Below, piece by piece: positions 33,282 through 43,522 of a DNA stretch of 64,000 bases. A program made the position numbers and the translations under genes. Position 1 is the stretch's first letter. The number at the start of each line of letters is the position of its first letter. The notes beneath the pieces are model-generated. The model ran no database searches, had not been told where the DNA came from, and worked only from the letters and a program-made list of their open reading frames with translations. The DNA is from Sordaria brevicollis (Eukaryota > Ascomycota > Sordariomycetes > Sordariales > Sordariaceae), in NCBI GenBank assembly GCA_033439795.1, contig JAUTDP010000015.1, positions 62,001-126,000 of the forward strand. Direction: 5' to 3'.

Positions 33282-35323
33282 TCAAAGTTCCAGCATGTTT
33301 TGCTCAATCCCAAACTCCCTAGCCAAGTCCCTGACTTTTGCCGGAGGGCTGGATTGGCGTGGCTGATCCTCGTCATCAATGGATTTAGCAGAGGCAGGGG
33401 TGAAATTCCGAACCCGCTTGACAGTTCCATTTCCATCTCCGTTGCCTTGTCCAATTCCGAGACCAACGTTGAGCGAGCTCTCGGTCCGTGAGGCAAATGG
33501 AGTGGGGCCGAAGGGAGGATTGGTAACGGGATTCGTGGAAAAGATTGAACTTATGTTTGACGTCAGGTTGGAAGAGAGATCGGAGGATAGGCTAGAAGGA
33601 TTGCTGGGAGGAAAGCCGGGTGGGTTGGAATACGACGTATGGCCGGCATACATGCTGGAACTGGACCCAAACTCGGCCTGCGACGGGCTATCCTGATGAC
33701 TTCCTGCGGCTGAAAAGATGCTCTGCAAGCTTGGAGAGTCGCTTGAGCTTCCGGCACCGTCCATGGACGAGACCATTTGGGACAAGTTGGATGCGATGGG
33801 ACACTGGGAGTAAGCCGGCTGTGAGAACTTGCGAATGTCGCCACGGTTTGCAGTAGGGGTCGAGTGAGCTGAAGAAGGGTTGGAACCAGAGATTGTGAGG
33901 AAGCGGTTCTCCTTACGTGTCTTGACATCCGAAGACGGGAGAGGTATCTGGTGAGGCTGAAGCTGAAGCGGGATCGGTTGGTTCAAGAGAGTATTGGTCA
34001 AGCACGAAGCCATGTCGGAAGGGATTGACGGCAAATGGGTAGACATGGAGGGGAAGTGGACTCCTGTAGTCATGTCCTCAACAGAAGGAGCAGCTGCTGT
34101 TGGGGTGTTCGTCGGAACCTTCATACTTGTAGACTGCTCGTCATCCATGCTATGCCCAGAAACATGCATAGCCTCGGTCTGGTTACGATTGTGGCCGTCA
34201 CCATAGTCGGGCATAGTGTCATCGCTGCTTTGCTGTTGAGTGCCCCTTCGCATTCCAGACTGCCAGGAGTTGGTGTCCACTGAGCTAGCCCAGTCCATGT
34301 AAGAAGGCTCGGTGAATGGATCAGGGTATGAAAGTGACGAGCTAGATCCAGTGTTGGTGTTTCGAGGTGCGTATGGCATCTGGAGAGTCTGTGTACCCCC
34401 ATAGCTAGTGCTAGGTGGCTGGGGTTGAAACACGCCATGGGTCATGATTGGAGTTGGGAACCCTGCTGGACTCTCGGTACTTTTCCTTGCTCGCAGGGGT
34501 GAATGCGCGTGGGAGCTGATGCCATCCTCGGGATGGTATGTTGGGACAGGTACGTTTGAGATGTAAGTCGGGGTGCGCCACATGGATGGGTTTGGCCAAG
34601 CAATAGAATTGTTCTCAAGCAGCTCTGAAGACACCAATGTCGGTTAGCGTGGGAAACATGGAAGAATGGGCGGTACAGTCTTACCTAACGGAGCATGCTG
34701 GAAGGAGAAAGCGACAACATTCTTCACCCGTTCAAAGGGCATTGAGGTGGAATCGCGCGGGAAGCCTTCGCTGATGAGAACTTTGATGCGGCCGAGGTCG
34801 TCGCCAGGACTCCAGTGGCTCTCGTAAAGAAGTTCACGGCGAAAGGTCGGAAACTTTAGGCGTTCACGTTCGCCCGTCTTGGTGTAGTCTGGGTGCTTGT
34901 CAGCTTTGGTGTACGTACGCTTCATGGCCCTTGCTACCATGTCAGGAGCCTTCGGTTAGACGTACCAAAGGTTTCTGCGATCAGATGGGGTCCGTTGACC
35001 TTGCGATCAAAGGCAGTGGACGCCACCAGGCGGCCATCAATGAAGACCCGCGCCTCGAACTTGAGGAACTCGGTATGTCTGCTGTATGTCTTGGTGAACA
35101 GGCTGATATCGGGGGCCTTCCAAGCGTGCATGGAGATCTGGAACGGGCTGCCGGCTGGAAGACTCGGGATGAAGCAGGTCATGACAGGCAAGCCAGCGTG
35201 TCCGTGCATGTGAGCGAGCTCTTGGTCTGGAACTACATGGCACTGAACCTTGAACTCCTTGATTGGAATCTTGCCATCTCTGCCCGTGGGGAACAGGATG
35301 ACGTCCCAGTCGTCGTAGCGCAT
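33282..35323 (-). CDS. Uncharacterised conserved fungal protein with Ser/Pro-rich C-terminus
   Basis: Three exons on the minus strand: 35323-34966, 34903-34685 and 34624-33282; about 639 residues. The introns are 62 bases (GTACGT, CTGAC, AAAG) and 60 bases (GTAAGA, GCTAAC, TTCAG), and joining keeps one frame. Residues 1-215 form a compact, well-mixed domain (MRYDDWDVILFPTGRDGKIP, then GLPVMTCFIPSLPAGSPFQIS, HTEFLKFEARVFIDGRLVAS, and after the first splice ERLKFPTFRRELLYESHWSPGD with GRIKVLISEGFPR and VVAFSFQHAPLELLE). It looks like a globular, possibly beta-rich domain conserved among filamentous fungi; I cannot name it. The remainder is Ser/Pro/Thr/Asn-rich and probably disordered, ending with a basic/acidic VRNFTPASAKSIDDEDQPRQ segment. 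No signal peptide. The ATG at 35323 begins the conserved part. Confidence 0.7.
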
Positions 35324-36421
35324 CGTGTGGTATGCCGTCGCAGGGCAGTCGGTAGTGTATCGTCGAAGAGGATGAGTGAATGGAGTGTTAATGTTGCTTG
35401 GAGCTCTGGCAAGATATATTGCGACAATGGGAAGCAAGAAAAGAAGCAAAAAGAAGACAGTACTGTACACAAAAGACAGGCTAAAGTGACGATGGTCGGG
35501 CACGAGAAGTGGCGTCGAGAGTTGCCGAGTGTCTGAGCAGTGCAGTGGATTGGGATGATAAAAGGTCTCCTCTTCCCCTCTCGATCGACCGCTCAGAGCA
35601 GCTACCCGCATATTACGCCAGGCCAAAAGGTCCACCTCAACCTTGAAAGTTGAAGCTGAAATCCATTTCAGACGGGAAGAACGTTGGGTTGCTCCTTCCA
35701 TATTTGTCGTGATAATAGAGGGAAGTGCATGGATGGCCGGCATCGGAGATTCCACCAAGGTCCATGATGTGAGCTTCGGGACACGATTCCTTGAATTCGA
35801 GTGCTGTTGCCTGGTACGGACTCGTCATTGGTAATTTTTGGCCAGACTGGTGGTGAGATGTCCTTCCATTGATGTCTGTTGAAGCCATCGTAGACGGGAG
35901 TTGCCATTGATAAAGGAAGACTTCGGTCCCGAGCCGGTGGCCCACTTTGTGACTTACACGGCAAATGTGGAGTCATTTCCCCAGATGAACTTGCACGAGT
36001 CATGATATTGCAGCGAGAACCTGGCCTTATTGCTAGAATCTTATTGGAAGCAGCAACGTGATTGTGGACATGAGCGCGACTCCATGTGGTTTTGATCGAA
36101 CTTGTTCCTGCTGGTTGTTGGTGGTCAGTGATTCCAAGACTGGGAACTGCCAGGCTATTCCAAGACGGAAAAGGGGCCCAGGCCTTGGAGGAAAGTGGAA
36201 CTTAAACACCGCAACCGTATGTTGTTAGAATCAGCAGGAAGAAGTGATGGAAAGACAGAACGAACAACTCGGTAGCTGAACTCTGCGATAATGACTGCTT
36301 CCCATAACTCAACTCTATGCTTTCCCGGGTACCGTTCACCCCGGATGAAAGTAGTAGCTGCTACCTCTATGTACACGGTGCATGCTATAGTCTGTAGTTT
36401 CCAGGTTCTTCATGTCTGTAT
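35324..36421. other. Leader of the uncharacterised gene and 3' flank of NDUFB8
   Basis: About 1.1 kb. The minus-strand frame stays open upstream of 35323 to 35758, but the translated sequence there is not domain-like and is probably leader. No other gene is visible. Confidence 0.45.
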
Positions 36422-37152
36422 TCAAGGGTCGGCATCACCAGCCTGTCTCGCCTGTCATGTTGAAGTCAAAAAGTCAGCACTGTCCAGTCCCATGTCTTGA
36501 TCCACAAAATGGAGAAGACCATTGAGGCTGTCTCCATCTTTCAGCCTGGGGAAGCTCCACTTACCCTGATAGCTCCCGAACCACCCAACTCCTCCAACAA
36601 ACCACCCTCAAACTCGCGAGGATAAGAGACCTTGTCGGGGTATGTGAGCTTGACGCCGTAGCAGACGGTGAGGAAGGCGACGATAAAGCAGCCAATCTGA
36701 GCAAGACCCTTGCCGGGAGTGACCCAGGTGTACTCGTATGGGGTGAACATGCCCAGCATATCGTGGTCTTCGTGCACGGGCTCGCCAAAGTTGCGGCGTT
36801 CTTGAGGGTCCCACCAGTCGGCGTAAGGGTCGCGATGCTGGCGCTTGATGCGCGGGGGGTTGATGTAGCCGCCGTTCTGCGCAAAACCAGTCCGTCAGCT
36901 TCCCTCTGCTTTTGCTTCCCGTTCTCATGTCCTGCCTCCTTATTCCACTGTTGACTGTCATACCATCCCGGGGTCCTCGGCTTCGCTAAGGTGAGGGTAA
37001 TCGGAATCAGGGTATTTTTGCTCCATGATGCCTCCGTTTCCGGTCAACTGATCGGGCAAAAAGGTACGGCGTTGTTGGACAATGGGGGATCGGTTCGCGG
37101 CGAGCGCAACGAGGCGGGCGGGCGAGGCCCGTAGGAGTCGGCGGGACAGCAT
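36422..37152 (-). CDS. NADH:ubiquinone oxidoreductase subunit NDUFB8 (ASHI) homologue
   Basis: Accessory subunit of the membrane arm of mitochondrial complex I. Three exons on the minus strand: 37152-36964 (63 codons), 36876-36565 (104 codons) and 36451-36422 (9 codons plus stop). Introns: GTATGA...CTGAC...GCGCAG, and GTAAGT...CTGAC...GACAG. The product is about 176 residues, near the 20-kDa size of this subunit. The N-terminus (MLSRRLLRASPARLVALAANR) is Arg/Ala/Leu-rich like a matrix-targeting peptide. The family core PDSDYPHLSEAEDPGM is joined across the splice to NGGYINPPRIKRQHRDPYADWWDPQERRNFGEPVHEDHD. A single membrane helix follows (LAQIGCFIVAFLTVCYGV), then YPREFEGGLLEELGG. The third exon adds ARQAGDADP; reading through its donor instead would end in VSGASPG. 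Head-to-head with SWR1, 826 bases apart. Confidence 0.9.
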
Positions 37153-37978
37153 CTTGAATTGGTGTCAATCGTCAGCCTTCGTTTTGATTCAAATTCTGTC
37201 AATTGGCGCATGGTTACCTTGGCTTATGAGGGCCGCAATGCAGTCGTGATGCCGAGTTTCGAATGGATTTGCGATTGGGAATCTTGACGTTGACGACAGA
37301 CCAGAACACCAGGCGCAACTGGACGACGGCCTGCTCATTCAAGATGGTCTGTGCACGCAGCTTGTGGAGCTGCTGATTGGCTTGCAAGGATGGGCCAAGA
37401 AGAAGGAGAATGATGACCCGAGGAGTGGCCGCCCCGCATCACAGAAGGCTCTTGGCTAGAAGCTTGCACTAACAATTTCACAGTGGCACGCAATGTCTCG
37501 GCCACTGACTGCCCCGATGAGCTCTTCCACTTCCACTTCTTCCCGTCGTCAGCGTCAGAGCTTCCCACTCTCAAACGCGATGTGCACAGACCTCTCCATG
37601 GCTCCTGCACGCAACACGGCAGCATCATTCGCCATCAGCAGAGGCCCGTCATCCACTGTTTTCTATGGCGAGGTCCATCGAGGTCCATCAGGCTGGCCGT
37701 GTTGGCTTGGCTGGTGTCCCGCTCAGTGCCGCAGCGGTTGCGATGGATTTTTTTTGTCGGTTGGCAACATTTTGCGATTTGCGGGCAACGGCCACTTTCT
37801 CGACATTTCCTCGCAATAGGCCCCCCTTCCCGTAGCCTGATCACGCCCAAACGCGGGCATGAGATAGTTCCAAGTCGTGCGGTTTCTCTGACGTTGTTTT
37901 GGTCCCATCCAATGCCCGTTTCGTCGAGATATCCGGCCCCATACCCCCGAGATAGGCGTGGCTGCTGTGACAGTGACC
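37153..37978. promoter_or_regulatory. Divergent promoter region NDUFB8 / SWR1
   Basis: These 826 bases separate the ATGs of two housekeeping genes transcribed away from each other, so both promoters must lie here or nearby. No TATA box is evident close to either gene. Open frames on both strands (37483-38016, 37723-38253) overlap the SWR1 start and have no recognisable content. Confidence 0.5.
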
Positions 37979-40900
37979 ATGACTACTATGATGACCGACT
38001 CTGGCACCGCGTCTGATGCTGCTGATGCTGCTGCTGCGGGAGTTGATTCACGAACCACGCTTTCCGAGAACATCGACGACAGCAACACCACCACCGCCAC
38101 CACCCCCGCCATTGTCAACGGCAACGACGACGACGACGACAAGGAAAACAATAACTCCTTCCATAATAAGGATACAGACAATAACATAAATGGCAACCAT
38201 GTCCCCGCCACCATCGATACCCCGAGGCCAACAACGCCGACCAAGACCACCAACGGCGATGGTTTCCTCGACCGCGATCAGTCCCCCTTGTCGTCCATCT
38301 CGTCCCCGCTGAGCGATCCCGACAACTTCGAGTTTGACAGCGAACCGATACCTTCAATGCAGGAGGATTCTAGGTCGACGATGAGCAGCGACAATGCCCG
38401 CGATGGAGAGACCCCCGAGCTCGACGAAGATGGTCAACCACCCGCCAAGCGACGCCGGGTGCGCGAAACAACGCCTCACAATCACACGCGCAAGCCGAAG
38501 CCAGAGTCACCACCATGGAAGAAGTTCGAAGCCGAGGGTCCAACTACAATCATTACCGAGGATGGTCGTCGCAAGTCGGGTCGCGTCAACCCCGTCTTGC
38601 TAGGCGTGAAACCCAGCGACAAGAAGGTTATGCGGAAAGCTATACAAACAAGTCCTGTCAGCACCAAGAGCAGCGCCAGTTCGTCCAAGAAGCCAGCACC
38701 AGCAAGCAGCAGCAGCAAACATGCTACCACAAAGATGCCACCACCCCCGCCGCCAAAGGCTCCCGCGCGCAAATCGACTACGGCTCAGGAATCTAGACCC
38801 TCTGCATCTCGATCCCGTCGACGATCCACATCTCCACGACGTCCCTCTACACCACCGAAACCCGCCGTGATCGGTACGCGTCGGTCTATGCGTCAAGCGC
38901 TGGCCCAGTCTCAAGCTGCCTACGATGAAGCCCAAGGGCAACTCTCCCCCGGTTCCTCGCGCGCTACGCCCCGGATTAAGCTTAAAGTGCGACCCCCATT
39001 GACCGTAATACCCCTCGTCCATCCAAGCCAAGCCCACGCCCGTCCGAAGATCGGTCCCAACTTCGAGGAATACTTTGCGCGCGCCCAAGAAATACCAGTG
39101 GAGGAGGGTGGACAACAGATTGCCGATGAAGGCCCCGAATACACAGACGACATGGCCCTCCAAGACGCCAAGATCATTCTACGGGTCGAAAAGGAGGTCG
39201 AGCCTGGTGGCTTACTCGCCCCCGACAGGTGTTCCGCGTTTGTGCCTGAACCCGAGGAGGAGCCACCACGACAGTGGGCTCATCTCGATCACCTTACCAA
39301 GGCCATGACCAATTTCCGCAAGTTGATGTACAGGGAGCAGCAGTTGCATATGCAAGCAGCCAAGCGCATCGCCATTGCATGTGAAGCCGAGTGGAGACGT
39401 CGAAACCCTCAGCCCAAAACTGCCGAAGAAATCGAGTTGGAGGAAATCGAAGCGTCCAAGGCCAAATGGCGCCAGGTCATCAAGGCTTTTGCTGGGACAT
39501 GGGAGAATGTCAGGGTTGAGGTCAACAGGCGCCGGTTGGTGGAGTGGGAAGCGGAGGAGCAGCGCCGTGTCAAGGCTGCGCTGAACCAGGCAGTCAACTT
39601 GTCTGAACAAAAGCTACAGCAACGACAAGCGCAAGTTGACGGGGATGAGATTACAGACGAGGACGAGGATGAGGACGATGAGGATTTGGAAAGTGGGATG
39701 CCGTCAGTGATGGGCGATGACGAGGAAAGTGATGAGCAATCAGATGGAGGATCCGACGAAATGTCCGACGAAGACGCAAACGAAGACGAGGATAACATGT
39801 CAACCTCCGAGGATGACGACGACAAGAAATCGACCGCCTCCGACGAGGGCCTGACGCAAGAAGAATTGCGCGCAAAATACGCTAACCTGCCTACCTTGGA
39901 TACGACCGATGAAAACAAAGATACGACCAAAGATGTGGAGATGGCTGATGCTACGGCTGCTGCGGATGGAAGTGTTGCGAACGACGACGATACAAGCGAT
40001 GAATCAGTGGATATGGACGATGATCTTGGATCCAGCGAGGAGGAATCAGACGAAGACGACGAGGACGAGGAGGAGGATGAAGAGGATGAGTCTGATGATG
40101 AACCTGCCGGCCTACTAGGATTATTCTTTGGAAAGTCGGAGCTGAAGAAGTTGAAGGAGGAGGCTGTGACAGAGGAACCGCCGGCCGAAACCACGGAAGA
40201 TGTGGAAATGGCCGATGCTCCTGCTGTTGTTGATCCGGAGCCCCAAGCTAATGGGCATACGGATGAACCGCCAAAGACTAACGGTATCCATACTGATCAA
40301 CAGCGGTCACTATCACAGCCTGATGGTGGAGACGACGAAGTTTCTTTGCTGGAGATACCCAACAGTTCAGCACCAGAACCTACTCAGAACACGACAGAGC
40401 CGGGAAGCGGATCCGAAAAGAAGGATTCCCTCGCCAATGGTATACCATTGCAGACTGAGACCGTTCAGGCTGAAGCCCAGGCACCTCCAGCACAAGAGTC
40501 TGTTGAAACTGGAGGCGATCTACCCATGGCTGATGCCGCGGTAACAGACCCAAGGGATACAGCGGCGGCACCGTCAATAGAAGCACCACCCCACTCTCGA
40601 CACGATAGCCAGGAAACAGTGGCAGCTACCGAAATGCAGAGCCAGTCACAAACACAATCACCAAAAACAGCCGATACGAAACCCACCGACATCGACACTC
40701 CCCACTCGGAGCTGGCCGTCAGCGTGCAAAAAGCCGACAGCAGGCAATCCTCACCTCAGCCGGCAACCCCAACAGTCAAGACCGAGATTCCTTTTCTGCT
40801 ACGCGGAACCCTGCGTGAGTATCAGCATCATGGTCTGGACTGGCTCGCCGGACTTTATGCCAATAACACCAACGGTATCCTGGCCGACGAAATGGGTTTG

Positions 40901-43522
40901 GGAAAAACCATCCAAACCATTGCGCTGCTGGCACATCTGGCCTGCCATCACGAGGTTTGGGGTCCGCATCTGGTTATCGTGCCTACCAGTGTCATGCTCA
41001 ACTGGGAGATGGAGTTCAAGAAGTGGTGTCCAGGATTCAAGATCCTAACCTACTACGGCAACCAGGAAGAACGCAAGAGGAAGCGTCAGGGGTGGAACAA
41101 CGACGATGTTTGGAACGTCTGCATTACCTCGTATCAGATGGTCCTTCAAGACCAACAGGTGTTCAGGCGAAGACGGTGGCATTACATGATTCTCGACGAG
41201 GCTCATAACATCAAGAACTTCAAGTCGCAGCGCTGGCAGACACTACTCGGCTTCAACACACAGGCTCGATTGCTCTTGACAGGCACGCCATTGCAAAACA
41301 ACCTCACGGAGTTGTGGTCGCTTCTCTACTTCTTGGCGCCACCCGAGAACGGCGAAGGCGGGTTCGTTGACCTTACCGAGTTCCATAACTGGTTCGCTAG
41401 GCCCGAATCTCAGATCTTGGAAAGCGGTCGTGAGCAGTTGGACGATGAGGCGCGTGCCATCATTGCCAAGCTGCACAAGGTCCTCCGACCCTATCTTCTC
41501 CGTCGACTCAAGGCGGACGTGGAAAAGCAGATGCCGGCCAAGTATGAGCACGTCGAGTTCTGTCGTCTTTCCAAACGTCAGCGAGAGTTGTATGATGGAT
41601 TCCTGTCTCGTGCCGACACCCGCGAGACTCTCCAGTCTGGCAACTACATGTCTATCATTAACTGTTTGATGCAGCTCCGAAAGGTCTGTAACCATCCCGA
41701 TCTGTTCGTCGACCGGCCCATCATGACTTCGTTCCGCATGTCACGGTCGGTGCCGGCGGATTATGAGTGGAAAGAGAAGTACATTCGGAATAAGCTGTTG
41801 ATAACGAAGCCCATGACTACCGTCAACTTGAGCTTCCTCAACATGATCCCAACCGAGTACGAGGACCTATCCCAGTCGCACACCGACCGTATCGCCCAGC
41901 TCAGTTCCCATCGCATTCTACTCGATCTGAGGGAGGCGCAAAAGGTCCGGGCCAACAACGCTTACACAGCCCTGGATCCTGCGTCTGTCAAGTCCAACCT
42001 CGTGTACCTCGAGAGCGCTGCCAGATGGGGCCGGTTCGAAGAGCTTCAACACTGCGTTTATATCAACGCTCTCCGTCGTCAACAACGCCCCATCTACGGC
42101 AAGCGCTTGACCGAGTTCCTTACTCTCGACACCCATCTGCGACCATACAAACAGCGACCCAGAGTCCCAGCCAAGATCATGTCCTGGTTTGAAGAAGACT
42201 CGTTTCTCCTCCACAACGCCATTCCCACCCTACAACAACGGGCCGAATCCATGGAAATGACCATTACCAAATTTGCCTGCGTCACCCCCGCAGTCGTCAC
42301 CGGTCCAGAAATGAACCGCTTCCTTCTCGGCGAACGAGGCATCCAGCTCTTCGAAGAGCTCGACCTCAAGCTCTCGGCCCCCGTCAAATACGCCCCCTAC
42401 ATGCCACCCCAGCCACCACCAGACCCATGGCACGAAGCGCGCATGCGCCTAACCATCCAATTCCCGGACAAGCGTCTCCTGCAATACGACTGCGGCAAGC
42501 TACAAGCCCTCGACAAGCTCCTCCGCAAGTTGCAGGCAGGCGGCCACCGCGCCCTGATCTTCACGCAAATGACCAAAGTCCTCGACATCCTCGAGCAATT
42601 CCTCAACATCCACGGGCACAAATACCTGCGCCTCGACGGCGCCACCAAAGTCGAACAGCGCCAAATCCTCACCGACAGGTTCAACCACGACCCCCGCATC
42701 CTCTGCTTCATTCTCTCGACCCGCTCCGGCGGTCTCGGCATCAACCTAACCGGCGCCGACACAGTCATCTTTTACGACCAAGACTGGAACCCAGCCATGG
42801 ACAAACAGTGCCAAGATAGATGCCACCGCATCGGCCAGACAAGGGACGTGCACATTTATCGTTTAGTATCCGAGCACACGATCGAAGCCAACATTTTACG
42901 GAAGGCATCCCAGAAACAAATGTTGGACGACGTGGTCATCCAGGAAGGAGAGTTTACGACGGATTACTTTAATCGGTTGTCGGTCAGAGACGTGCTGGGG
43001 AGCAATGGGGAGGTGATTGCGAGTAATGAGGATGATGTGGCGGCGAATTTGGCTATGGATCGGGTTTTGGGCGGTCCGTCTACTTCTTCGGGTACAGGCG
43101 ATGATGGTACTGTCGGCGTCACACAACCCGGCCCTGTGCGCAACGTGGGCAGGGTGTTAGAAATGGCAGAAGACCGTGAAGATGTTGACGCTGCCAAGGC
43201 GGCGGAGAAGGAGATTATGCAGGATGAAGCGGACTTTGGGGATACCACGAGGCCGGGGACGCCGGGTGATGCGCTTGCTGACCTAGAAGGGTTGAATGGA
43301 GAGGAGGGGATGGAAGGGAAAGATAAGGAGGAGAAGAGGGAAGTGGAATATAATGCCTGGGGAGAAAGAATCAGGACTGTTGACGAGTACATGTTGGCTA
43401 CGATGGCGAAAATGTTGGAGGGCACGCCGTTGGAGTTGCCGAGGGATAGGAGTAAGAGGGGGAGGGATAGGAATCGGAATCGGAATAGGAATAGGAAGGG
43501 GGAGGCGGGGAGGAAGAGGTAG
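37979..43522 (+). CDS. swr-1: SWR1 chromatin-remodelling ATPase
   Basis: Catalytic subunit of the nuclear SWR1 complex, which exchanges H2A for H2A.Z in nucleosomes. Intronless, 1847 residues from the first ATG (the frame is open further, but only to GTG), close to the length known for fungal SWR1. Domains in order: a disordered N-terminus; an HSA domain (about 425-530, WAHLDHLTKAMTNFRKLMYREQQ) that binds actin and Arp4; a long Asp/Glu-rich region (about 555-710) as in SWR1 for H2A.Z-H2B binding; then the split SNF2 ATPase with Walker A ADEMGLGKT (Lys about 976), DEAH at 1073-1076, and, after a large insertion typical of INO80/SWR1 enzymes, helicase motifs DGAT, STRSGGLGINL and CHRIGQT (about 1615). 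The tail ends in Arg/Asn repeats. RNRNR repeats near 43470-43495 come from a GGAATC/GGAATA microsatellite. Confidence 0.97.
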   Translation: MTTMMTDSGTASDAADAAAAGVDSRTTLSENIDDSNTTTATTPAIVNGNDDDDDKENNNSFHNKDTDNNINGNHVPATIDTPRPTTPTKTTNGDGFLDRDQSPLSSISSPLSDPDNFEFDSEPIPSMQEDSRSTMSSDNARDGETPELDEDGQPPAKRRRVRETTPHNHTRKPKPESPPWKKFEAEGPTTIITEDGRRKSGRVNPVLLGVKPSDKKVMRKAIQTSPVSTKSSASSSKKPAPASSSSKHATTKMPPPPPPKAPARKSTTAQESRPSASRSRRRSTSPRRPSTPPKPAVIGTRRSMRQALAQSQAAYDEAQGQLSPGSSRATPRIKLKVRPPLTVIPLVHPSQAHARPKIGPNFEEYFARAQEIPVEEGGQQIADEGPEYTDDMALQDAKIILRVEKEVEPGGLLAPDRCSAFVPEPEEEPPRQWAHLDHLTKAMTNFRKLMYREQQLHMQAAKRIAIACEAEWRRRNPQPKTAEEIELEEIEASKAKWRQVIKAFAGTWENVRVEVNRRRLVEWEAEEQRRVKAALNQAVNLSEQKLQQRQAQVDGDEITDEDEDEDDEDLESGMPSVMGDDEESDEQSDGGSDEMSDEDANEDEDNMSTSEDDDDKKSTASDEGLTQEELRAKYANLPTLDTTDENKDTTKDVEMADATAAADGSVANDDDTSDESVDMDDDLGSSEEESDEDDEDEEEDEEDESDDEPAGLLGLFFGKSELKKLKEEAVTEEPPAETTEDVEMADAPAVVDPEPQANGHTDEPPKTNGIHTDQQRSLSQPDGGDDEVSLLEIPNSSAPEPTQNTTEPGSGSEKKDSLANGIPLQTETVQAEAQAPPAQESVETGGDLPMADAAVTDPRDTAAAPSIEAPPHSRHDSQETVAATEMQSQSQTQSPKTADTKPTDIDTPHSELAVSVQKADSRQSSPQPATPTVKTEIPFLLRGTLREYQHHGLDWLAGLYANNTNGILADEMGLGKTIQTIALLAHLACHHEVWGPHLVIVPTSVMLNWEMEFKKWCPGFKILTYYGNQEERKRKRQGWNNDDVWNVCITSYQMVLQDQQVFRRRRWHYMILDEAHNIKNFKSQRWQTLLGFNTQARLLLTGTPLQNNLTELWSLLYFLAPPENGEGGFVDLTEFHNWFARPESQILESGREQLDDEARAIIAKLHKVLRPYLLRRLKADVEKQMPAKYEHVEFCRLSKRQRELYDGFLSRADTRETLQSGNYMSIINCLMQLRKVCNHPDLFVDRPIMTSFRMSRSVPADYEWKEKYIRNKLLITKPMTTVNLSFLNMIPTEYEDLSQSHTDRIAQLSSHRILLDLREAQKVRANNAYTALDPASVKSNLVYLESAARWGRFEELQHCVYINALRRQQRPIYGKRLTEFLTLDTHLRPYKQRPRVPAKIMSWFEEDSFLLHNAIPTLQQRAESMEMTITKFACVTPAVVTGPEMNRFLLGERGIQLFEELDLKLSAPVKYAPYMPPQPPPDPWHEARMRLTIQFPDKRLLQYDCGKLQALDKLLRKLQAGGHRALIFTQMTKVLDILEQFLNIHGHKYLRLDGATKVEQRQILTDRFNHDPRILCFILSTRSGGLGINLTGADTVIFYDQDWNPAMDKQCQDRCHRIGQTRDVHIYRLVSEHTIEANILRKASQKQMLDDVVIQEGEFTTDYFNRLSVRDVLGSNGEVIASNEDDVAANLAMDRVLGGPSTSSGTGDDGTVGVTQPGPVRNVGRVLEMAEDREDVDAAKAAEKEIMQDEADFGDTTRPGTPGDALADLEGLNGEEGMEGKDKEEKREVEYNAWGERIRTVDEYMLATMAKMLEGTPLELPRDRSKRGRDRNRNRNRNRKGEAGRKR

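Noticed and set aside
34934..34965. 32-base intron alternative in the 639-aa gene (acceptor GGTAG)
   Set aside because: It also keeps frame, but 32 bases is shorter than normal introns in filamentous fungi; the 62-base version ending at AAAG has a normal branch distance and joins ETF to ADKHPDYTK.
35324..35758. In-frame upstream extension of the 639-aa protein
   Set aside because: The frame stays open for 145 codons, but the translation is unlike the conserved domain and includes a hydrophobic stretch in the middle of leader-like DNA. The domain starts cleanly at the ATG at 35323.
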